Positions 9,820 to 18,406 of a DNA stretch of 64,000 nucleotides are shown here, piece by piece. The position numbers and the translations under genes were made by a program. The notes under the pieces were generated by a model. It ran no database searches, was not told the DNA's origin, and saw only the letters and a program-made list of their open reading frames with translations. The first letter of the stretch is position 1. Each line of letters opens with the position of its first letter. The stretch is from Lachnospiraceae bacterium (GTDB taxonomy: Bacteria > Bacillota > Clostridia > Lachnospirales > Lachnospiraceae), in assembly GCA_910575555.1 (NCBI GenBank), contig CAJTFX010000013.1, positions 62,001 through 126,000 of the forward strand. Direction: 5' to 3'.

Positions 9820-10427
9820 GTATAGTAAAAGACTGGTGGATGCCCAAATGGAATCATTTTGAAAAGCAGCATGAAAAGCTGTCAAAATGGATCTATCAGA
9901 TAGCCTGTTTCTTTGCATTCAGTATGGGCGTCACCTTATTTCAGTATTTGGTGTTTACGTTTATGCCCGGTATGCTTGGAATTGGACTTGCAGGAACGGA
10001 ATTTATGTGGCCTCAGAAAGAAGTGTCAATTTTGGGAGTGGATTTTACCTGGAGCCTTGTAGGCTATAATGTGCTCCGGGATTCTGCCGGCGCAGTGATC
10101 ATCGGCGGAGGACTGGGGTACTTCATCAGTTATGAAACAGGCTCTTTTCTGGCACAATGCATTAATTTTCCGCTGCAGAGAAACATCACCTTTAAAAGCA
10201 AGGGAAACCTAGTTTATCAGGCAATGTGGTATTTTATCGCATGGGTGCTGATTTCCCTTATCTGCAATGGGTTTAACAACCTCTGGATGCCTGTGGCAGC
10301 CGCATACGTGGCGCCTGCGGTGTATAATATACTGGTGACGTTTGTTACCGGCGGTGTGTCAATGGTTATCTTTTTCTTTGTGTTCAAAATTATCTTTCCG
10401 GAGGGGGAGAGTAAAAAACAGCGGTAA
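9816..10427 (+). CDS. GtrA-like membrane protein
   Basis: A 203-residue protein with about four membrane segments (near residues 25-50, 85-108, 130-155 and 165-190). The segment FPLQRNITFKSKGN between the second and third resembles the conserved loop of the GtrA family (small membrane proteins linked to lipid-linked sugar handling). The ATG overlaps the GH3 stop in ATGA, so translation is coupled to the glycosidases. The exact function is unknown; the GtrA assignment is moderate. Confidence 0.6.
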   Translation: MSIVKDWWMPKWNHFEKQHEKLSKWIYQIACFFAFSMGVTLFQYLVFTFMPGMLGIGLAGTEFMWPQKEVSILGVDFTWSLVGYNVLRDSAGAVIIGGGLGYFISYETGSFLAQCINFPLQRNITFKSKGNLVYQAMWYFIAWVLISLICNGFNNLWMPVAAAYVAPAVYNILVTFVTGGVSMVIFFFVFKIIFPEGESKKQR

Positions 10428-10440
10428 AAAGCCAGAACCG

Positions 10441-10486
10441 GGCAGGTGCAATCGTGTAGGCCTGCCTTGCTGTTGCTTCAACAGTT
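10441..10486 (+). other. Hairpins after the GH3 operon
   Basis: GGCAGG (10441-10446) pairs with CCTGCC (10461-10466), directly followed by a small CTGTTG/CAACAG hairpin. There is no clear T-run, so termination here is uncertain. No T-box or SAM-riboswitch core was recognised in the 232 bases before the cysteine synthase gene. Confidence 0.35.
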
Positions 10487-10582
10487 ACAGGCAGGCGAAC
10501 CAAAGGGCGATCCAATCATTCTGAAATTATCAAATTCTTTTTATTTCCAAATATGCATTACATAAAATTCCAGGAAATGTTG

Positions 10583-10611
10583 TTGTATTTCCAGAGAATA
10601 CATATTATAAT
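10583..10611 (+). promoter_or_regulatory. Promoter of the cysteine synthase gene
   Basis: TTGTAT (10583-10588), a 17-bp spacer and TATAAT (10606-10611), 48 bases before the ATG. Confidence 0.7.
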
Positions 10612-10659
10612 TTTATAGGTATTTCTGCTTTGGCAGGAGCATAGAAAGGATTTGAGATT

Positions 10660-11589
10660 ATGATTTATGACAATATATTGGAAGCAATGGGAGGAACGCC
10701 GTTAATCCGCTTAAACCGTATGCCGGAGCCGGACAGCGCCCAGGTATTGGTGAAATTTGAGGGGCTGAATGTAGGAGGCTCCATTAAGACAAGAACGGCC
10801 TATAATATGATAAGAGACGCAGAAGAGAAAGGGCTGATTCAAAAAGATACCATAATTGTGGAACCTACCAGCGGCAATCAGGGGATTGGCCTTGCACTGG
10901 TAGGGGCTGTCCGTGGGTATCAGACGAAGATTATCATGCCGGATTCTGTCAGTGAAGAGCGGCGCAAGCTGGTGGAGCATTACGGAGCGGAAGTGATTCT
11001 GATTCATGATGATGGAAATATCGGGGCATGCATTGAAGAATGTCTGCAGACAGCTCTTTCCATGGCAGAGAAAGACGCCCGGGTGTTTGTGCCTCAACAG
11101 TTTGAAAATCCTGCCAATCCGGCGGTGCACCGTTCCCAGACCGGCATTGAGATTTTAGAACAGGCAGGTATTCCCATTCATGGCTTCTGTTCCGGAATCG
11201 GCACTGGAGGCACTATTACCGGAGTGGGAGAGACAATCAAAGAGAAAAATCCTGACATGGAAATCTGGGCGGTGGAGCCGGAACATGCAGCCATTCTTTC
11301 CGGAGGCTCCATAGGAACGCATCTGCAGATGGGCATTGGGGACGGCCTGATCCCGGAAATCCTGAATCAGCAGATTTATGATGAAGTCTGCATTATTACA
11401 GATGAAGAAGCTCTGTCAACGTCCAAAAGACTGGCGGCGGAAGAGGGGATTATGTGCGGAATTTCCAGCGGAACTAATGTGGCGGCGGCGCTGAAGTTAG
11501 CGAAGAAGCTGGGCAAAGGCAAGACGGTGGTAACAGTTCTGCCGGATACGGCGGAGCGGTATTTTTCTACGCCGTTGTTTGGGGAATAA
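10660..11589 (+). CDS. cysK: Cysteine synthase family PLP enzyme (O-acetylserine sulfhydrylase type)
   Basis: A 309-residue fold-type II PLP enzyme. The PLP lysine lies in GGSIKTRTA, the substrate loop is PTSGNQGIGLA, and the phosphate-binding loop is GTGGTITGVG. Length and motifs match CysK/CysM, which make cysteine from O-acetylserine and sulfide. KTR replaces the common KDR after the lysine, and GNQG the common GNTG, so it may be a subfamily with a different sulfur donor or acceptor. It is monocistronic, with its own promoter and AAAGGA before the ATG. Confidence 0.85.
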   Translation: MIYDNILEAMGGTPLIRLNRMPEPDSAQVLVKFEGLNVGGSIKTRTAYNMIRDAEEKGLIQKDTIIVEPTSGNQGIGLALVGAVRGYQTKIIMPDSVSEERRKLVEHYGAEVILIHDDGNIGACIEECLQTALSMAEKDARVFVPQQFENPANPAVHRSQTGIEILEQAGIPIHGFCSGIGTGGTITGVGETIKEKNPDMEIWAVEPEHAAILSGGSIGTHLQMGIGDGLIPEILNQQIYDEVCIITDEEALSTSKRLAAEEGIMCGISSGTNVAAALKLAKKLGKGKTVVTVLPDTAERYFSTPLFGE

Positions 11590-11593
11590 GTGA

Positions 11594-11923
11594 ATGAGCA
11601 GGAAAGATAAGTTACTGAATAAATTGATGAAGAAGCCAAAGGATTTTACATTTCATGAAATGGAATCTAAACTATGAAAGCCTTTGGCTTCCATAGTTTG
11701 GATGGCCATGCGGCCTGTCGCACGACAAGCTAAGCAAGATGGGGGTTTACTATCTTATTTTGGATATCAACTGAAACAAAGCGGTACCGGCTCAGGAGTT
11801 AAATTTATAAAAGATGGAAGCAATGAGGTAATAAACTTTCATAAGCCGCATCCTGATGGGATTTTAAAAAGATATGTGTTGGAACAGGTGATAGAGAAGC
11901 TGAGAAAGGATGGTTTGCTGTGA
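11594..11923 (+). pseudogene. hicA: HicA-type toxin gene interrupted by a 78-bp repeat
   Basis: The frame opens MSRKDKLLNKLMKKPKDFTF and reaches ESKL, then hits TGA at 11675. The same frame resumes after the repeat as SYFGYQLKQSGTGSGVKF and ends KLRKDGLL. Removing exactly 78 bp (one ACTAT copy plus the insert, 11671-11748) restores a continuous 83-residue HicA, a double-stranded-RNA-binding-fold mRNA interferase that acts on translated mRNA. The catalytic-type histidine region lies beyond the break (NFHKPHPDGI). The toxin should be inactive unless the TGA is read through. Confidence 0.85.
11671..11753 (+). repeat. 78-bp hairpin repeat element inserted in hicA
   Basis: An insert bounded by direct ACTAT copies (11671-11675 and 11749-11753). 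One end forms a hairpin, 11671-11697: 12-nt arms with one mismatch and a TTT loop. The body (GGATGGCCATGCGGCC and flanks) matches, in the opposite orientation, the three tandem units at 19433-19671. The period is exactly 78 bp, or 26 codons. Confidence 0.85.
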
Positions 11924-11935
11924 GTAATTTATTGT

Positions 11936-12253
11936 ATGGGGAAAAGTTATAACGGGACAGTGGAATATTCGGGTGAAGATGGCTGTTTATTCGGAAAAGT
12001 AGTGGGAATGAAATCTTTATTGTCGTATGAAGGGGATTCGGTGCATGAGTTGGAGCGGAATTTCCAGAATGCAATTGATGAATATTTAGAAGATTGTATG
12101 CAACGGAACGTAGAGCCTGAGTATCCTTATAAGGGAACGTTTAATGTCAAGATTAGCCCTGAACTGCATCGGAATATCGCCGTGTATGCAATAGAGCATG
12201 GAAAGAGCTTGAATGCCGTTGTCGAAGAAGCTATTGGAAATATGGTCAGGTGA
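11936..12253 (+). CDS. hicB: HicB-family antitoxin
   Basis: A 105-residue protein with an N-terminal HicB partial-RNase-H fold (YNGTVEYSGEDGCLFGKVVGM, then DSVHELERNFQNAIDEYLEDC) and a C-terminal ribbon-helix-helix DNA-binding segment (GTFNVKISPELHRNIAVYAIEHGKSLN in part). It would neutralise HicA and repress the operon. It starts 12 bases after the hicA stop. With hicA broken by a repeat, it is probably an orphan antitoxin that could still act as a repressor. Confidence 0.9.
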   Translation: MGKSYNGTVEYSGEDGCLFGKVVGMKSLLSYEGDSVHELERNFQNAIDEYLEDCMQRNVEPEYPYKGTFNVKISPELHRNIAVYAIEHGKSLNAVVEEAIGNMVR

Positions 12254-12254
12254 T

Positions 12255-12291
12255 TTCCATATACCTGCAGGTCTTTTGCAGGTATATGGAA
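12255..12291. terminator. 15-bp perfect hairpin between convergent genes
   Basis: Arms 12255-12269 and 12277-12291 (TTCCATATACCTGCA and its complement) enclose a 7-nt loop between the ends of hicB (+) and the NlpC/P60 gene (-). No strong T-run follows on either strand, but its position between convergent stops suggests a bidirectional terminator. Confidence 0.6.
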
Positions 12292-12298
12292 CTATTAT

Positions 12299-13258
12299 TT
12301 AGGAAGCGCAGAACACACTTCCCACAGCAGTGATACTTTCAGCCAGATCCTTGCGGTATATGGGACTGTAAGGATTCAGGCTGTTGATCGTGCAGCACGA
12401 AACCGACATATTTCCGGTGGAATGGATGTAGTCGCCGTTTCCAAGATAAAGCGCCACATGTCCCGGGAAATAAATCAGATCGGCGGGGTGGATACAGGAG
12501 AACGGGATTTCCCGGACAGGGTAGCCTTCCATCATAACGGCGTCCCGGTAGATAATGATGCCGCACATGTAATAACTCATAAAAGCCAGTCCGGAACAGT
12601 CGATTCCTGCGTGAGTTTTGCCGCCCCAGCGGTACTGAACTCCAAGATAGGATTTGGCGTAATGGAGCACATTCTGCCGGAGCTGGGAGTGGGAAGCGCA
12701 GGTTTGGCAATGTCTGTCGGAGTGGAGCCGGGAGTGGGAAGCGCAGGTTTGGCAATGTCTGTCGGAGTGGAAAAGGGAGCGCCTATACGCATCTGCGGCA
12801 TCGCCGCAGATGAAAGAATTATTGTCAGAAAACAGCAGAGAGACAGCGGGAACATATCCGCAGATTCCCTCTGCTGTTTGGATTTTCTGCCATCCTTCCC
12901 TGGGCCTGCCCAAAGCAGACACATGGCTGCCCATAAAGAGAGCAGATACTGAGGCGGACTGTACCCGCGGTTCTTTTTGAATATCTGTAATCCCTCTGCA
13001 GAGTACCGCCGGTCTTTCTGTGTCCTCCGGCGTTTTGGCAGATACCTTTAAGTTCAGCGCTTCTTCCGGTGAGAGCCTGCGGATGGCCGGGCATTCCAGC
13101 CATCCGGTATAACCATAATCCGTAGTGATTTCCAGAAAGTTTCCCTGCCGGTTCTGTACAGTGACCAACCATCCGGATAATAATTCATCCGATACATTTT
13201 CCGCGGAAGGACTTTCATAAAGAAACACGCTGGGAACAGTGACAATCGCTGTATACAT
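12299..13258 (-). CDS. NlpC/P60 endopeptidase with SH3-like domains (YkfC-like)
   Basis: A 319-residue protein with two SH3-like segments (residues 1-55 and about 85-150) and a C-terminal NlpC/P60 cysteine peptidase. The nucleophile Cys lies in GIDCSGLAF, and histidines in FPGHVALYLG and DYIHSTG. No signal peptide is present, so it is probably cytoplasmic, like YkfC, which cleaves gamma-D-Glu-diamino-acid bonds in recycled muropeptides. It follows the M19 dipeptidase gene by 26 bp in the same direction, supporting peptidoglycan-peptide catabolism. A 15-residue tandem repeat (HSDRHCQTCASHS) is inserted between the SH3 and peptidase parts. Confidence 0.87.
   Translation of the reverse strand: MYTAIVTVPSVFLYESPSAENVSDELLSGWLVTVQNRQGNFLEITTDYGYTGWLECPAIRRLSPEEALNLKVSAKTPEDTERPAVLCRGITDIQKEPRVQSASVSALFMGSHVSALGRPREGWQKIQTAEGICGYVPAVSLLFSDNNSFICGDAADAYRRSLFHSDRHCQTCASHSRLHSDRHCQTCASHSQLRQNVLHYAKSYLGVQYRWGGKTHAGIDCSGLAFMSYYMCGIIIYRDAVMMEGYPVREIPFSCIHPADLIYFPGHVALYLGNGDYIHSTGNMSVSCCTINSLNPYSPIYRKDLAESITAVGSVFCAS
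12685..12774 (-). repeat. 45-bp in-frame tandem repeat in the NlpC/P60 gene
   Basis: Two copies, 12685-12729 and 12730-12774, are identical for the first 42 bases. They encode a Cys/His-rich 15-residue unit, HSDRHCQTCASHSRL, in the interdomain linker. The unit does not resemble either flanking domain. Confidence 0.8.
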
Positions 13259-13284
13259 TCATTTCCCCTAAATTTAAATATTTT

Positions 13285-14259
13285 TCACAGAAGCTCCTTA
13301 TAAAACGCAAGCACATTCTGATAAAAGATCTTATCCAATTCCCTTTCATGAAATCCGGCCTTTTTCAGCGCCTGTTCCAACAACCTCATGGAACCGCAGT
13401 TTTTTAATTCCAGGTTGTTGTCAATTCCGTCAAAATCAGAGCCCAGTCCAATACAGTCTATGCCGCCTACATCTGCGATATGACGGATATGCGCGGCAAT
13501 ATCGCTGGCATACCCGTAGAACCGTCCCAGAACATCCGGAGTGGCGGTCAGGAACGGTCCGTAATAATTGGCTCCGATCACTCCGCCCCGTTTGGCAATG
13601 CCCCGGATCAGTTCATCCGGCAGATTCCGGCCCCGGTGGCAGAGGGAACGGGCATTGGAATGACTGGCGCAGAAAGGCTTTTTGGCAAACCGGCACAAAT
13701 CCCGGATGCCTGCATCAGACAGATGGGAAACATCAGGAATAATGCCAAGCTCTTCCATCCGCTCCAAAAATTCCATACCCAGATGAGTTAAACCCTGAGA
13801 CTGGGCCAGACGGCTGGCGGCAGGCTCTCCGGGAAATCCCAGGCTGTTGGGGTAATTCCAGGTGAAAGTCATCATACGGATGCCGAGACGATGGAATTCT
13901 TCTAATTTTTCCAGGCTTCCCTCACATGCCTCCCCCTCTTCTAAAGTCATCAGCGCGGACATTTTTCCCTGAGATTCATGCGCAAGGATTTCTTCATAGG
14001 AAGTGACAGGCGCAATCATATCCTGGTTTTCCTTCATTTCCTCCTGAAAAATATGTATCTGCCGTTTGCAGTCTTTATAAGGAGAAGCCGATTCTCCGGT
14101 GTCCAGAAACATGGCGAAATTCTGGAGCAGATAGCCGGCCCGCTTCATTTTTTCCAAATCCAGCTGAAAAGAATTGCTGCGCAGCTTCACATTTTTGCCG
14201 CGGTTTCGTTCCCCGCAGATGCGGGAAATAGTGTCACAGTGCATATCTATAATTTTCAT
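13285..14259 (-). CDS. Membrane-dipeptidase family (M19) zinc dipeptidase
   Basis: A 324-residue M19 (renal dipeptidase-like) enzyme. It starts IIDMHCDTISRI (metal ligands HxD), has the bridging Glu near MTLEEGEAC, further ligand histidines in IPDVSHLSD and CASHSNARSL, and the substrate Asp in GLGSDFDGID. It hydrolyses dipeptides, often with a C-terminal D-residue. GGAGG precedes the ATG. It is the first gene of a pair with the NlpC/P60 protein, and the products of that peptidase are plausible substrates. Confidence 0.92.
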   Translation of the reverse strand: MKIIDMHCDTISRICGERNRGKNVKLRSNSFQLDLEKMKRAGYLLQNFAMFLDTGESASPYKDCKRQIHIFQEEMKENQDMIAPVTSYEEILAHESQGKMSALMTLEEGEACEGSLEKLEEFHRLGIRMMTFTWNYPNSLGFPGEPAASRLAQSQGLTHLGMEFLERMEELGIIPDVSHLSDAGIRDLCRFAKKPFCASHSNARSLCHRGRNLPDELIRGIAKRGGVIGANYYGPFLTATPDVLGRFYGYASDIAAHIRHIADVGGIDCIGLGSDFDGIDNNLELKNCGSMRLLEQALKKAGFHERELDKIFYQNVLAFYKELL

Positions 14260-14600
14260 AAATGGTCGCCTCCATAGGAGTAAACAAGGGCTTGTTACAA
14301 AATGCGGCAGCCCTGCAGTACGAATTAATTATAACATGTGTAACCTGGAGCGAAAAGCAGTAATTTGTCGATATTGGGATTTATTGGAAAAAATCTGTTT
14401 ATTTGAATATTTTTTTCAAAAACCTTCGTTTATATCTATGGGAAACGCTGCGGCAGGAAGAAACGGTTCTGTTTACAGGAAAACCGTCGGCTTTCACAGT
14501 TTTCGGGAAAAGTAAGAGAAGTGTAAGATAAATTTAGCTTTATTTTAAGAAACGGCTGATAAAATAAGAAAAATGAAGTTCGGGAAAGGGAGGAAGCAGG
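14260..14600. other. 341-bp divergent intergenic region
   Basis: This holds the promoters of two divergent operons. On the minus strand TATAAT (14328-14333) is a good -10 for the dipeptidase operon, without a clear -35. On the plus side, near 14515-14575, there is a GTAAGA direct repeat at 11-bp spacing and a TAAAAT -10-like box before the exporter operon. No gene was seen. Confidence 0.5.
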
Positions 14601-15299
14601 TTGGAAAATCTAATCAGAGTTCAGGACATGTGTAAAATCTACAACCCCGGTGAAAATGAAGTCCGCGCGCTGGATCATGTGAATCTGGAAATTAACCGGG
14701 GAGAATTTGTGGCGATTATCGGGCATTCCGGTTCCGGAAAATCTACTTTAATGAATATGCTGGGATGTCTGGATGTGCCCACCTCCGGCACGTATTATCT
14801 CAACGGCAAAGATGTGTCAACCATGAAGGATAATCAATTGTCGGAAATACGGAACCAGGAAATCGGGTTTATTTTTCAGGGATTTAATCTGATTGCAAAT
14901 CTGAATGCCATGGAAAATGTGGAACTGCCGCTGATTTACCGGGGAATCGGCAAAGGAGAACGGCACAGGCTTGCAAAAGAAGCGCTGACGAAGGTAGGGC
15001 TTTCGAAACGTATGGAGCACAAGCCTTCGGAAATGTCAGGGGGACAGCAGCAGAGGGTGGCCATTGCAAGGGCCATTGCGGCAGAGCCGCCGGTGATACT
15101 GGCAGATGAGCCTACCGGCAATCTGGATTCCGCTTCTACAAAGGAAATTATGGAAATCCTGAAAAGTCTGCATGAGGCAGGTAGAAGCGTGATTCTGATT
15201 ACCCACGACAATGATATTGCCGATCAGGCAAAACGGGTGGTTCGTATTTTGGACGGCAAAATTGTGGAGGATTATTATAATGAAAATAAAAAGTTTTAA
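14601..15299 (+). CDS. MacB/LolD-type ABC exporter ATP-binding protein
   Basis: A 232-residue protein from a TTG start with GGGAGG upstream. Walker A is [10 protein letters not shown], the Q-loop FIFQGFNLI, the signature [14 protein letters not shown], Walker [13 protein letters not shown], and the switch His ITHDN. This is the FtsE/LolD/MacB ATPase group that drives mechanotransmission. It is followed by an HlyD-type adaptor and a MacB-type permease, making a three-gene exporter, likely for a peptide, antimicrobial or surface molecule. Confidence 0.93.
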   Translation: MENLIRVQDMCKIYNPGENEVRALDHVNLEINRGEFVAIIGHSGSGKSTLMNMLGCLDVPTSGTYYLNGKDVSTMKDNQLSEIRNQEIGFIFQGFNLIANLNAMENVELPLIYRGIGKGERHRLAKEALTKVGLSKRMEHKPSEMSGGQQQRVAIARAIAAEPPVILADEPTGNLDSASTKEIMEILKSLHEAGRSVILITHDNDIADQAKRVVRILDGKIVEDYYNENKKF

Positions 15300-15327
15300 A
15301 TCGGGAAAATCTCAGGAGGGAACAGTT

Positions 15328-16980
15328 ATGAAAAAGCACAAAAAAATCTGGAAAATTGTGATTCCGGCGGCGGTTTTTGTGGTAATTATCTGTGTTATGG
15401 GGATAAATTCCGCTAAAAATGCAGAAGAAGCCATGACAAACGCCAGGAACGTAGAGTGTGTGACGGTGGAACGGGGAAATGTATCAGAAACGGTGGAAAC
15501 CAATGGAACCGTAGTCAGCGGTCAGCAGAAAACCATATTTTCTCCGGTGAATGCAGAGGTGGAGACGGCGGATTTTCAGACAGGGGATCTGGTGAAGGAA
15601 GGGCAGAAACTGGTGACCTTTGATTTAAAGGATCTGGAGAATCAGAACCAGAAAGCAGAGCTGACGGTAAAGGCAAATCAGCTTGGCTATCAGGATTCCG
15701 TAAACAAATCCAACGAAGCAGCAGTAAGGCAGGCCCATGCCCAGGCGGAGGCCAATGCCCTGCAGGGACAGGTGGATGCAAAACAGCAGGAGATTGCAGA
15801 GCTGACGTCGGCGGTTTCCGGTGAGGCAAAGGAGCAGGCGGAGGCCGAAAATCGCCGGCAGCAGGAAGCGCAGACGCAGCAGAAAGAGCTGCAGAAGGAA
15901 CTGAAAAAGGCAGAAAAAGCATTGGAAAAATCCAAAGCGGCTTACGATCAGGCAGTAATGGAACAGCAGACGGCTCAGGTGAACTTTGATGCGGCAGCCG
16001 CTTCCGGAAAAGAAGAGGAGCTGGAAGCAGCCAGGAAAGCGCTGAACTTGGCAAATGAAAAACTGGCAGAAACAAAAGGGGCTTATGAGGCCGCCCAGGA
16101 GCTTGTGAACACGCTCAGCAGCCAGGCAGAAACCTTACAGCCTGTATCTGCAGATTTGGCGGAGGGAACTGGCAGAACGGAGCTGCAGCAGAGGCTTGAA
16201 GCCGCCCAGGCAGAGCTGGCAGAACTGCAGGCAAGACTGGAAAGCCAGAAATCCATTGCTGAGGCAGACGCAGGAACTTTGAGCGGTGCGGCAAGGGCGC
16301 AGATGCAGACCAATAACAATCTGGCGGAACTGGAAAGTCAGTCTTTGGAGGAATTGATTCTCCAGGGGCAGCAGGGGATTTCAGCGGAATTTAACGGCGT
16401 CATTTCAGATAAGCAGGTGGTGGAGGGCGCTGTTGTTTCACAGGGAATGGAGCTTTTTACACTGCAGAGCATTGATGATGTAAACGTAGAAGTAACGCTG
16501 TCCAAAAATGTTTATGATAAAGTCAAAGAGGGGCAGAAAGCGGAAATTACTTTTGCAGGGAATACCTATGAAGGAACAGTCAGCCGCATCAGCCGGATTG
16601 CAGAAAACGGGGCGGCAGGAACCAATCAGGCGGCTGTGGCTGCAGCGGGAATTCAGGCTACCGTGCATGTGGATCACCCGGATGACAATATTTTCCTGGG
16701 TGTGGACGCCAAAGTGAAGATTCTTGCGGCAGAAGCAAAAGATGTGGTAATCCTGCCCACTGAAGCAGTCAATATCGGAAAAGACGGTACGTTCTGCTGG
16801 GTCAGCCAGGACGGTATTTTAACAAAACGCATGATTACAACCGGCGTCACCTCGGATGAATGCGCAGAGATTACAGAGGGAATTGAGGAAGGGGAGCAAG
16901 TCATTGCAGATCCGGGAAATCACGAAGAGGGTGATCCGGTTACGCTGACAGAACAGGGACAGGAACAGACGGAGGAATAG
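15328..16980 (+). CDS. HlyD/MacA-type membrane-fusion adaptor of the ABC exporter
   Basis: A 550-residue protein. The start chosen is the ATG after CAGGAGGG; the frame runs further upstream into the ATPase gene without a better start. It has an N-terminal membrane anchor (about residues 7-27), a lipoyl half (SPVNAEVETADFQTGDLVKEGQ), an unusually long Ala/Glu/Gln coiled coil (about residues 100-340), and beta-barrel and membrane-proximal domains (VSQGMELFTLQSIDDVNVEV). In Gram-positives such adaptors extend through the wall. The acidic tail (TEQGQEQTEE) is odd. It lies between its ATPase and permease. Confidence 0.9.
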   Translation: MKKHKKIWKIVIPAAVFVVIICVMGINSAKNAEEAMTNARNVECVTVERGNVSETVETNGTVVSGQQKTIFSPVNAEVETADFQTGDLVKEGQKLVTFDLKDLENQNQKAELTVKANQLGYQDSVNKSNEAAVRQAHAQAEANALQGQVDAKQQEIAELTSAVSGEAKEQAEAENRRQQEAQTQQKELQKELKKAEKALEKSKAAYDQAVMEQQTAQVNFDAAAASGKEEELEAARKALNLANEKLAETKGAYEAAQELVNTLSSQAETLQPVSADLAEGTGRTELQQRLEAAQAELAELQARLESQKSIAEADAGTLSGAARAQMQTNNNLAELESQSLEELILQGQQGISAEFNGVISDKQVVEGAVVSQGMELFTLQSIDDVNVEVTLSKNVYDKVKEGQKAEITFAGNTYEGTVSRISRIAENGAAGTNQAAVAAAGIQATVHVDHPDDNIFLGVDAKVKILAAEAKDVVILPTEAVNIGKDGTFCWVSQDGILTKRMITTGVTSDECAEITEGIEEGEQVIADPGNHEEGDPVTLTEQGQEQTEE

Positions 16981-17020
16981 AAGAGCATCTGAAAAATAGT
17001 TTCAATGTTGAGGTATTAAA

Positions 17021-18256
17021 ATGGGAAATATGACAGAATATGTCAAGATGGCATTTAAAAACATTATTGCAAATAAAGGCCGCTCCTTCCTGACCATGCT
17101 TGGCATTATTATCGGAATCGCTTCTGTAATTATGGTAATGTCCGTAGGAGACGGAACTGCAGATGCCATGAATTCAGAAGTGGCAGACCTTGGCACAGGC
17201 CAGATTGATGTGTATTGCAGCGAAGATGCGTCAAACGAAGGAGAATGGATTACGCCGGAAGATTTAACGGCCATCAGAGAGCAGCTGGAAGGAGTGGACG
17301 GCGTAACGCCCAATGACGGCTCTTCGGGAAGCGCCGTTACCGGAAAAGGGGAATTTGCAATATCATTAAACGGCGGAACAGAAGATATGCAGAAATCCAT
17401 GAATTATAATATGAAGCGGGGGTCTTATTTTACTTCTGCGGATGTGGAGGAAGGAAACCGTGTCTGCGTAATTACAGACACCGATGCAAAGCGGCTTTTC
17501 GGCTCTGATGATGTGGTGGGAATGGATATTGAGCTGAACGTCAATGGAATTATGGGCAGCTACCGGATTGTGGGAGTGGCGCAGCAGAAAGAAAATGGAG
17601 GCTTTGTCAGCTATACTTATGAGGGAATGCCGGTATCGCTGAGTGTGCCCTATACTTCTTTTGAGCATTTCGGATGGGAGAGCGATTCTTTCTACTCCGC
17701 CACAGTTTTTGCCAATGACAAGGTCAGCGGCGAAGAAGTGGCGAAAGATATCATTCATCTGCTGGAAACCAGGCACCGCTGCGCCGGAGAAGAATACTAC
17801 CAGATTCAGAGTTTTCAGGATATGGTGGCAGAACTGAATAGTATGCTTGCCATTGTAACCACATTTATTTCCTGCGTGGCCGCCATTTCCCTGATTGTAG
17901 GGGGAATCGGCGTAATGAATATTATGTTGGTGTCTGTGACAGAGCGTACCAGGGAAATCGGAATCCGCAAATCTTTGGGGGCCAAAACCTCTTCCATATT
18001 AATGCAGTTTTTAGCGGAAGCAGCAATTCTCACGATTGTAGGCGGAATGATAGGCATCCTTCTGGGGCTTTTGGGAGCGGTAGGAGCCTGCAGCCTGATG
18101 AGCGCTTCCATGGGCAGCGTCATTCATCCCGGCATTAAGGCCAGTACAATTCTGGGGGCAACGCTGTTTTCCTGCGGAATCGGTGTGTTTTTCGGTATAT
18201 ATCCGGCCAGGAAAGCGGCCAAGCTAAGCCCCATTGAAGCCCTGCGGAGGAATTAG
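17021..18256 (+). CDS. MacB-type ABC transporter permease (MacB_PCD + FtsX)
   Basis: A 411-residue protein with membrane segment 1 (about residues 18-45), an extracytoplasmic MacB periplasmic-core-like domain (about 50-275), then three FtsX membrane segments at the C-terminus with the motif TERTREIGIRKSLGA and a final RKAAKLSPIEALR. This topology is diagnostic of MacB/FtsX mechanotransmission transporters. It is 40 bp after the adaptor gene and completes the exporter. Confidence 0.93.
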   Translation: MGNMTEYVKMAFKNIIANKGRSFLTMLGIIIGIASVIMVMSVGDGTADAMNSEVADLGTGQIDVYCSEDASNEGEWITPEDLTAIREQLEGVDGVTPNDGSSGSAVTGKGEFAISLNGGTEDMQKSMNYNMKRGSYFTSADVEEGNRVCVITDTDAKRLFGSDDVVGMDIELNVNGIMGSYRIVGVAQQKENGGFVSYTYEGMPVSLSVPYTSFEHFGWESDSFYSATVFANDKVSGEEVAKDIIHLLETRHRCAGEEYYQIQSFQDMVAELNSMLAIVTTFISCVAAISLIVGGIGVMNIMLVSVTERTREIGIRKSLGAKTSSILMQFLAEAAILTIVGGMIGILLGLLGAVGACSLMSASMGSVIHPGIKASTILGATLFSCGIGVFFGIYPARKAAKLSPIEALRRN

Positions 18257-18406
18257 GGACAACTTGCCGCTTACAAGAGAGATGGGAATGCCTTGAAATT
18301 CCAGCAAATTTGTTGCACAGTGCCGCTTCCTTTTCGATTGAGAATATGGTAACATAAACATAAGACAGACGGGAAATTCAATTGTATCACTCAGGGAGGA
18401 ATCAGC

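Noticed and set aside
10428-10659. T-box or SAM riboswitch before the cysteine synthase gene
   Set aside because: No T-box core or SAM-aptamer motif is visible; only two simple hairpins and an ordinary promoter.
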